Source of the DNA: Streptomycetales bacterium
GTDB lineage: Bacteria > Actinomycetota > Actinomycetes > Prado026
NCBI GenBank assembly: GCA_025361995.1
Contig: JANYIP010000075.1
Coordinates: forward strand, 1-5,113
Length of the DNA: 5,113 bases
Direction: 5' to 3'
The first letter of the stretch is position 1, and each line of letters begins with the position of its first letter. Position numbers and translations under genes: made by a program. This document shows, one piece after another, positions 1-4,275 of this stretch. The notes under the pieces were generated by a model. The model did no database searches, was not told the DNA's origin, and saw only the letters and a list, made by a program, of their open reading frames with translations.

Positions 1-345
1 GTCAGCTCGACCGACAGCGGGACCCGATGGAGCCGCCCTCATCCGGTCCCGGGCGACGGGCTCACCTACGGGCTCATCGCCGCCGCGGACTGCTCGCACC
101 TCGTGCTCGCCCCGGCGCCGATCAGTGGCGACGGCCCGTACACCTACCGGGTGCTGTCATCGAGCGACGGAGGCCGGCACTGGCGCAGCGCCGTGGCCTA
201 CCCCGCACAGATCGAGGCGGGGGCGCCGGCAGCCGGCTACCTGGCATTTCAAGGCAGCGCCGTCGGGCACTGGGTCGGGGACCCGCGGGCCATCTGGTCG
301 ACCACCGACTCAGGCGCTCACTGGGTCCGCCAATTGTTGCCCTAG
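1..345 (+). CDS. C-terminal fragment of an Asp-box (BNR-repeat) beta-propeller protein
   Basis: The frame is open from the first base and ends at TAG 343-345, leaving the last 114 residues of a longer protein. Three Asp-box motifs of the form S/T-x-D-x-G-x-x-W are visible: STDSGTRW (residues 3-10 of the fragment), SSDGGRHW (54-61) and TTDSGAHW (101-108). The spacing of about 47-51 residues is typical of successive blades of a BNR/sialidase-like or Ycf48/Hcf136-like propeller. The last Asp-box lies 6 residues from the C-terminus, so the propeller closes the protein. Such proteins are often secreted or membrane-anchored in Actinobacteria, but the N-terminus is outside the window and no signal peptide can be assessed. 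Asp-boxes are structural turns, so enzyme activity cannot be inferred. The gene converges on maf and is not part of the usual pccB-accE-maf neighbourhood as I know it. Confidence 0.8.
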   Translation, partial: VSSTDSGTRWSRPHPVPGDGLTYGLIAAADCSHLVLAPAPISGDGPYTYRVLSSSDGGRHWRSAVAYPAQIEAGAPAAGYLAFQGSAVGHWVGDPRAIWSTTDSGAHWVRQLLP

Positions 346-350
346 GCGCC

Positions 351-415
351 CGTTGATCATGGACTTGGGGCCAAGTTGATTGAGGAAGTTGGGGGCAACT
401 AGTCCATGATCAACG
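351..415. repeat. 65-bp palindromic element with 15-bp perfect arms and two internal hairpins
   Basis: The left arm (351-365, CGTTGATCATGGACT) is an exact reverse complement of the right arm (401-415, AGTCCATGATCAACG), separated by 35 bp. Inside are two smaller hairpins: ACTTGG/CCAAGT (363-368 with 371-376, 2-nt loop) and AGTTG/CAACT (387-391 with 396-400, GGGG loop). The whole could fold as a three-way junction; the first inner hairpin competes with the outer stem for 363-365. GC content is 33/65 (about 51 percent), well below its surroundings. It lies between convergent genes, so it could act as a bidirectional terminator, although no T-tract follows the stem. Alternatively it is a dispersed palindromic repeat (REP- or MITE-like). 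TGATCA occurs in both arms (354-359, 407-412) and gives TGA on either strand; the right-arm copy is the stop codon of maf. Confidence 0.85.
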
Positions 416-1042
416 CGGAGGCGGAGGCGGAGGCGGAGGCGGAGGCGGGGGCGGCCAGAGGTCGGTGACGGCGACGCCGAGGTCGGCAAGGAGAGTACGG
501 AGCAGCGGCAGCGAGATCCCGATGACGTTGGCGGCGTCGCCGTCCACGCCCTCGATGAACCACGCCCCCAGGCCGTCGATGGTGAACGCGCCGGCCACCC
601 GCAGCGGCTCACCGGTGTCGACGTACGCCACGATCTCGGCGTCGCTGGGCCAGCCGAAGTGCACGATGGTACGAGCCACGGCTCCCGCCGACTGACCGGA
701 CGCGGTGTCCACGAGGTGGTGCCCGGTGACCAGGGTCGCGCTGCGGCCCCGCAGGTCGTGCCAGCGCGCGACGGCCTCGGCCGCGTCGGCGGGCTTGCCG
801 AGGGCAACGCCGTCGAGGTCGAGCACCGAGTCGCAGCCGACGACGAGCGCCCCGGCAGCGGACGGCAGCGCCGCGACGGAGGTCGCCTTGCGCTGGGCCA
901 GCTCGAGCGCGACCGCCGCCGGGTCACCGGTGACGTCGTCCTCGTCGACCCCGCTGACGACGACCTCGGGGTCGAGGCCGCCGGCGCGCAGCCGCGCCAG
1001 CCGAGCTGGGGAGGCCGACGCGAGGATCAGCCGCCGGGTCAC
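410..1042 (-). CDS. maf: Maf-family nucleoside triphosphate pyrophosphatase
   Basis: Maf proteins are cytoplasmic pyrophosphatases that hydrolyse non-canonical or modified NTPs (and dTTP/UTP in some subfamilies) to NMP and PPi, and are linked to nucleotide-pool cleaning and septum control. The family signature is present: SASPAR at residues 9-14 near the N-terminus, VDE at 32-34, GCDSVL (69-74) with the expected catalytic Asp71, LGKP (81-84), TGEP (143-146) followed by AGAF (150-153), and NVIGISLPLL (172-181). I chose GTG at 1042 because it overlaps the accE stop as GTGA and gives the usual start MTRRLILASASPAR; a TTG at 1066 is in frame but would add eight unusual residues. The protein is 210 aa. 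Ordinary homology ends around DLW (194-196), followed by 13 prolines and an Arg encoded by a hexamer tract, with the stop inside a palindromic repeat. The subfamily substrate cannot be assigned by eye. Confidence 0.94.
   Translation of the reverse strand: MTRRLILASASPARLARLRAGGLDPEVVVSGVDEDDVTGDPAAVALELAQRKATSVAALPSAAGALVVGCDSVLDLDGVALGKPADAAEAVARWHDLRGRSATLVTGHHLVDTASGQSAGAVARTIVHFGWPSDAEIVAYVDTGEPLRVAGAFTIDGLGAWFIEGVDGDAANVIGISLPLLRTLLADLGVAVTDLWPPPPPPPPPPPPPR
416..454. repeat. (CGGAGG)5 hexanucleotide tract with degenerate end
   Basis: There are five exact CGGAGG units (416-445) followed by CGGGGGCGG (446-454), beginning at the base directly after the right arm of the palindromic element. 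On the minus strand the tract lies in the maf frame and encodes 13 prolines with alternating CCG/CCT codons. Because the unit is six bases, gain or loss of units keeps the frame and changes the tail two residues at a time. The plus strand is a dense series of GG runs at one-base spacing, compatible with a two-tetrad G-quadruplex. Confidence 0.9.
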
Positions 1043-1266
1043 CGGGGGAGGCCGGAGGCGCGCCAAGCCCCCGGCGAGGGGCTGACTGCGGGCCGGATGT
1101 TGCGGCTTCGGCTGCGCCAGAGCGATCGCGCCGGCGCGGGGGGTGCGCCACCTGACCCGCGGGTCGCCAGAGCGATGACGACCGCGGCGATCTCGTCGTC
1201 GGTGGGCTCGCCCCGCACGATGCGCAGCAACGGCCGGGCCCTGTCGTCGATTTCTGAGTTCGCCAC
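1039..1266 (-). CDS. accE: Acyl-CoA carboxylase epsilon subunit
   Basis: This is a 75-aa protein starting at GTG 1266-1264 and ending at TGA 1041-1039. AccE-type epsilon subunits are small proteins found in Actinobacteria that bind the carboxyltransferase/biotin-carboxylase assembly and raise its activity. The sequence shows the two conserved parts of the family: LLRIVRGEPTDDEIAAVVIAL (residues 13-33; the core is RIVRG-x-PTD-x-E) and the C-terminal tail GAWRASGLPR (66-75). They are separated by a Pro/Ala/Arg/Ser-rich variable linker of about 30 residues with a Trp at 50. Its first base is the last base of the pccB stop (TAGTG), and its stop overlaps the maf start (GTGA), so all three genes are probably co-transcribed and translationally coupled. 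No Shine-Dalgarno sequence precedes the GTG. The location directly after a carboxyltransferase gene makes the assignment secure despite the small size. Confidence 0.94.
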   Translation of the reverse strand: MANSEIDDRARPLLRIVRGEPTDDEIAAVVIALATRGSGGAPPAPARSLWRSRSRNIRPAVSPSPGAWRASGLPR

Positions 1267-2879
1267 TAGAGCGGGATGTTTCCGTGCTTGCGCGGTGGCC
1301 GGTTCTGCCGCTTGTTCCGCAGCGAGCGCAGGGCGCGCACGACGTACGCCCGGGTGTCCGAGGGTGCGATGACAGCGTCGACGTACCCTCGCTCGGCCGC
1401 CAGGTACGGGTTCAGCAGGGCGTCCTCGTACTGCGCGATCAGCCCGGCCCGGGTGGCGTCGACGTCGGTGGCCTCGCTGATCTCCTTGCGGTGCAGGATG
1501 TTCACGGCGCCCTGCGCGCCCATGACTGCGATCTGTGCTGTGGGCCACGCGAGGTTGACGTCGGCGCCCAGGTGTTTGGAGCCCATCACGTCGTAGGCGC
1601 CGCCGAACGCCTTGCGGGTAATGACGGTGACGAGCGGCACGGTGGCCTCGGCGTACGCGTAGATCAGCTTGGCGCCGCGCCGGATGATGCCGTTCCACTC
1701 CTGGTCCGTGCCGGGGAGGAAGCCGGGTACGTCGACGAAGGTGAGCACCGGGATGTTGAAGGCGTCGCAGGTGCGCACGAAGCGGGCGGCCTTCTCGGAG
1801 GCGTCGATGTCGAGCGTGCCGGCGTACTGCATCGGCTGGTTGGCGACGACGCCGACGGACGAGCCCTCGACCCGGCCGAACCCGCACAGGATGTTCGGCG
1901 CGAACAAGGCCTGGACCTCGAGGAACTCTGCGTCGTCGACGATCGCGCCGATGACGGTGTGCATGTCGTACGGCTGGTTGGCCGAGTCGGGGATGATGCG
2001 GTCCAGCGCCAGGTCGGACTCGGTGCGCTCGAGGTCGCTCGGGCCGCCGAAGATCGGCGCGTCCTCGAGGTTGTTGCTCGGCAGATACGACAGGAGCGCC
2101 CGCGCGAGGTCGAGGCAGTCCGCCTCGTCGGCGGCGACGAAGTGCGCGACGCCTGACTTGGAGTTGTGCGTCCGCGCTCCCCCGAGCTCCTCCATCTCGA
2201 CGTCCTCACCGGTCACCGTCCTGATGACGTCCGGCCCGGTGATGAACATGTGCGAGGTCTGGTCGACCATCACGGTGAAGTCGGTGATCGCGGGGGAGTA
2301 CACCGCACCGCCCGCACACGGACCCATCACCAGCGAGATCTGGGGGACGACGCCCGAGGCGAGCACGTTGCGGCGGAAGATCTCGCCGTAGAGGCCGAGC
2401 GAGACGACGCCCTCCTGGATCCGGGCACCGCCGGAGTCGTTGATGCCGACGACCGGGCAGCCGATCTTGAGGGCCATGTCCATGACCTTGACGATCTTCT
2501 CGCCGAAGACCTCCCCGAGGGAGCCGCCGAAGACGGTGAAGTCCTGGGCGAACACACAGACCTGGCGTCCGTCGACGGTGCCGAAGCCGGTGATGACGCC
2601 GTCGCCGTACGGCCGGTTCTCGACGAGGCCGAAGCTGGTGGCCCGGTGCCTGGCCAGGGCGTCGGTCTCGACGAAGGACCCCGGGTCGAGGAAGGCTTCG
2701 ACGCGCTCGCGGGCGGTGCCCTTGCCGCGCTTGTGCTGGTTGTCGATCGACCGCGCGGAGCCGGCGGCGCGCGCCTCGTCGGTCTTGTGCCGGAGCTGGG
2801 CGAGCTTGCCGGCGGTGGTGTGCAGGTCGGGGAGGGGCTCGGCGGAGGTGGTCGCGGGCTCCGGTGCGCTGGCTGCCAT
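1266..2879 (-). CDS. pccB: Acyl-CoA (propionyl-CoA type) carboxylase, carboxyltransferase beta subunit
   Basis: This 537-aa protein carries out the second half-reaction of biotin-dependent acyl-CoA carboxylation, moving CO2 from carboxybiotin to the alpha carbon of an acyl-CoA, most likely propionyl-CoA to methylmalonyl-CoA. It is a crotonase-fold two-domain enzyme (N-domain about 25-270, C-domain about 290-520), close in length to Streptomyces PccB. The oxyanion-hole glycine motifs are visible in both halves: MGPCAGGAVYSPA (185-197) and RKAFGGAYDVMG (422-433). Asp430 in GGAYD appears to match the Asp that favours propionyl-CoA in S. coelicolor PccB and M. tuberculosis AccD5, where acetyl-CoA-tolerant paralogues have Ile (from memory, alignment by eye). 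The C-terminus KHGNIPL is the family's usual end. Start chosen is ATG 2879; an in-frame GTG at 2897 would add six residues and run into the divergent promoter. The partner alpha subunit is not in the window. Confidence 0.96.
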   Translation of the reverse strand: MAASAPEPATTSAEPLPDLHTTAGKLAQLRHKTDEARAAGSARSIDNQHKRGKGTARERVEAFLDPGSFVETDALARHRATSFGLVENRPYGDGVITGFGTVDGRQVCVFAQDFTVFGGSLGEVFGEKIVKVMDMALKIGCPVVGINDSGGARIQEGVVSLGLYGEIFRRNVLASGVVPQISLVMGPCAGGAVYSPAITDFTVMVDQTSHMFITGPDVIRTVTGEDVEMEELGGARTHNSKSGVAHFVAADEADCLDLARALLSYLPSNNLEDAPIFGGPSDLERTESDLALDRIIPDSANQPYDMHTVIGAIVDDAEFLEVQALFAPNILCGFGRVEGSSVGVVANQPMQYAGTLDIDASEKAARFVRTCDAFNIPVLTFVDVPGFLPGTDQEWNGIIRRGAKLIYAYAEATVPLVTVITRKAFGGAYDVMGSKHLGADVNLAWPTAQIAVMGAQGAVNILHRKEISEATDVDATRAGLIAQYEDALLNPYLAAERGYVDAVIAPSDTRAYVVRALRSLRNKRQNRPPRKHGNIPL

Positions 2880-2885
2880 GCGCCG

Positions 2886-2891
2886 TAGCGT
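2886..2891 (+). promoter_or_regulatory. Candidate -10 element for birA, leaderless, overlapping the pccB -10
   Basis: TAGCGT (2886-2891) fits TAnnnT and ends 6 nt before the birA GTG at 2898, so the expected initiation base is the G of the start codon. It shares five base pairs with the opposite-strand TACGCT, because the core 2886-2892 (TAGCGTA) has T-A and TA ends on both strands. No -35 hexamer is evident at 2862-2869. Confidence 0.5.
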
Positions 2892-2892
2892 A
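2887..2892 (-). promoter_or_regulatory. Candidate -10 element for the pccB-accE-maf operon, leaderless
   Basis: On the minus strand TACGCT (2892-2887) fits the actinobacterial -10 pattern TAnnnT. Its downstream end lies 7 nt before the pccB ATG at 2879, so transcription would begin at or within a base of the start codon. There is no Shine-Dalgarno sequence in the gap, which agrees with a leaderless mRNA. No clear -35 hexamer is visible at 16-18 bp. This is inference from spacing and motif only. Confidence 0.5.
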
Positions 2893-2903
2893 GCCACGTG
2901 GCT
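2892..2903. promoter_or_regulatory. 12-bp perfect palindrome across the birA start, possible operator
   Basis: AGCCACGTGGCT is a perfect 12-bp palindrome with CACGTG at its centre. It begins at the last base of the shared -10 region and covers the birA start codon. A dimeric regulator bound here could affect both promoters. It is short, lies partly in coding sequence, and no known regulator is implied; chance is a real alternative. Confidence 0.25.
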
Positions 2904-3701
2904 GACGACCGGTTTGAGAGCCTGGCCCGGCCGCCGCTCGCCCCGGCTGCTCTGAGCCGGGCGCTGGCCGGCCCGGACCGGCCGTGGCGCGAGCTGCGGG
3001 TGGTCGGGCGGACCGGATCGACCAACGCCGACCTCGCCCAGGCGGCCCTCGACGGCGCCGCCGGCGGGCTCGTGCTGATCGCCGAGGAGCAGACCGCCGG
3101 CCGGGGCCGGCTGGACCGCAGCTGGACCGCGCCGCCCCGCTCCGGGCTGACCTTCTCGGTGCTGCTGCGCCCGGACGTGCCGGCCGCCCGCCTGAGCTGG
3201 CTCCCCCTGCTGGCCGGGCTCGCGGTGGCCGAGGCCGTCGGGCGGATCGCCGAGCTGGAGATCACGCTGAAGTGGCCGAACGACGTACTGGTCGGGGACC
3301 GCAAGCTCGCTGGCGTGCTGGCTGAGCGGGTCGGCGGCGCCGTGGTGGTCGGGATCGGACTGAACGTCTCGACCCTCCCTTCGGAGCTGCCCGGTCCGGC
3401 CGCGACCTCGCTGGCGATCGAGGGGGCAGCGTGCACGGACCGCGACCCTGTCCTTCGCGGGGTGCTGCGCCGACTCGCCGAGCGGGTCGCGCGCTGGGAC
3501 ACCCCGGTGGGAGATCCGGGGCTGCCCGCGGCGTACGCGGACCGGTGCGCCACCCTGGGCCGGACGGTCCGGGTCGAGTTGCCCGGCGTACGCAGCGTCG
3601 AAGGGACGGCGCAGGACCTCGACGACGAGGGCAGGCTCGGTGTCCGTACCTCGACCGGGTTGGTACGGGTCGGCGCGGGCGACGTGGTGCATCTGCGCTG
3701 A
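2898..3701 (+). CDS. birA: Biotin-[acetyl-CoA-carboxylase] ligase, no DNA-binding domain
   Basis: This 267-aa enzyme activates biotin to biotinyl-5'-AMP and transfers it to the lysine of the biotin-carrier domain of acyl-CoA and pyruvate carboxylases in the cytoplasm. Motifs in order are GSTN (40-43, biotin pocket), EEQTAGRGRLDRSW (63-76, the flexible adenylate-binding loop, Arg71 matching E. coli Arg118), KWPND (125-129), RKLAG (135-139, Lys136 matching E. coli Lys183) and VGIGLNVS (151-158). A small SH3-like C-domain runs from about 219 to 267. The loop has Asp73 where E. coli has Gly in GRGRRGR; I believe this is common in actinobacterial enzymes. There is no room for the N-terminal helix-turn-helix of E. 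coli BirA, so this ligase should not itself repress biotin genes. The start is GTG 2898, placed exactly where the candidate promoter predicts. It is divergent from pccB, whose holoenzyme it serves. Confidence 0.95.
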   Translation: MADDRFESLARPPLAPAALSRALAGPDRPWRELRVVGRTGSTNADLAQAALDGAAGGLVLIAEEQTAGRGRLDRSWTAPPRSGLTFSVLLRPDVPAARLSWLPLLAGLAVAEAVGRIAELEITLKWPNDVLVGDRKLAGVLAERVGGAVVVGIGLNVSTLPSELPGPAATSLAIEGAACTDRDPVLRGVLRRLAERVARWDTPVGDPGLPAAYADRCATLGRTVRVELPGVRSVEGTAQDLDDEGRLGVRTSTGLVRVGAGDVVHLR

Positions 3702-3731
3702 CTTAGTGGTCCCCGAGCCGAGAATCCGTGG

Positions 3732-3737
3732 AACGAT
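3732..3737 (+). promoter_or_regulatory. Weak candidate -10 before the PH-domain gene
   Basis: The 42-nt gap after birA contains AACGAT, which matches TAnnnT at the A and the final T but not the first T. It ends 6 nt before the ATG at 3744, again a leaderless spacing, and no Shine-Dalgarno sequence is visible. The gene could equally be read through from birA, since no terminator-like hairpin is seen between them. Confidence 0.22.
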
Positions 3738-3743
3738 GCGCCC

Positions 3744-4265
3744 ATGGGCTACCCGACCAAGCTCCTCACCGAGGGCGAGAAGATCGAGTTCGAGATGCGG
3801 CCGCACTGGCGGTCCATGTTCTTCCCCTCGATCGTGCTGATCGCCACCGTGGGGGCTGCCTCGTACCTCTACGCGATCGTCCCCGACGGCAGCGCGCAGA
3901 AGTGGCTGCGGTGGGCGATCCTCGCGGTTGCGGTGATCGTGATCATCGGCTGGTTCGTGCGGCCGCTGCTGGTCTGGCTCACGACCCAGTACGTCTTCAC
4001 GAGCAGGCGGATCATCACCCGGACCGGGATCATCGCCCGCAACGGCAAGGACATGCCGCTGTCGAAGCTGAACGACGTGAGCTTCTCGTACACGATCTTG
4101 GAACGGATCCTGCGCTGCGGGACGCTGACCGCGTCGTCGGCCTCGGACGAGGGCAACCTGGTGATCCGGAACGTGCCGCGGGTCGAGGAGATCCAGCGCG
4201 AGATCTACCGGCTGTCCGAGAACGACGCCGAGCGTCGCCGGCACAGCGCGTCCGACGGCGCCTAG
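3744..4265 (+). CDS. Two-TM membrane protein with bacterial PH domain (DUF304/bPH2 type)
   Basis: This 173-aa protein has two predicted membrane helices near the N-terminus (about residues 25-45 and 55-79), separated by a short loop. A compact cytoplasmic region follows from about 82 to 155. The sequence after the second helix (TQYVFTSRRIITRTGIIARN, 81-100, then PLSKLNDVSF, 105-114) is the hallmark of the YdbS/DUF304 bacterial PH fold: a TxxR-I/V-x-x-x-x-G-I-x-x strand pair followed by the conserved I/L-x-x-V/I-x-D-V-like segment. The charged tail (156-173) looks disordered. The partner and role are unknown; proteins of this kind often act as small membrane-anchored scaffolds. A protein of the same size and type (Rv3278c) lies beside birA in M. 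tuberculosis, so the linkage is conserved and not accidental. It starts at ATG 3744 without a Shine-Dalgarno sequence, 42 nt after birA and 10 nt before the cyclase gene. Confidence 0.88.
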   Translation: MGYPTKLLTEGEKIEFEMRPHWRSMFFPSIVLIATVGAASYLYAIVPDGSAQKWLRWAILAVAVIVIIGWFVRPLLVWLTTQYVFTSRRIITRTGIIARNGKDMPLSKLNDVSFSYTILERILRCGTLTASSASDEGNLVIRNVPRVEEIQREIYRLSENDAERRRHSASDGA

Positions 4266-4275
4266 CGGCCCACCA

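Noticed and set aside
351..415. Reading the folded palindrome as a tRNA, or as a CRISPR or att site.
   Set aside because: The cloverleaf resemblance is only two small hairpins inside a long stem; there is no T-loop, anticodon arm or acceptor end, no repeat-spacer array, and no integrase or insertion-sequence gene nearby.
310..927. Minus-strand frame overlapping maf in another register, with Arg-rich repeats across the hexamer tract.
   Set aside because: It is a shadow of maf: the maf register contains all the family motifs, while this one encodes Arg/Ser-rich low complexity.
1043..1066. An alternative TTG start for maf at 1066, adding eight residues.
   Set aside because: The added residues are not typical of Maf, there is no ribosome-binding site, and GTG 1042 gives both the usual N-terminus and the GTGA overlap with accE.
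1284..2888. Long plus-strand open frames opposite pccB (1284-2156, 2166-2888 and others).
   Set aside because: Composition is that of antisense codon shadows (Val/Asp/Gly/Arg-rich), with no motif, and every codon position bias favours the minus-strand pccB frame.
3702..3743. Possible terminator between birA and the PH-domain gene.
   Set aside because: No stable hairpin or T-tract can be found in the 42 nt.
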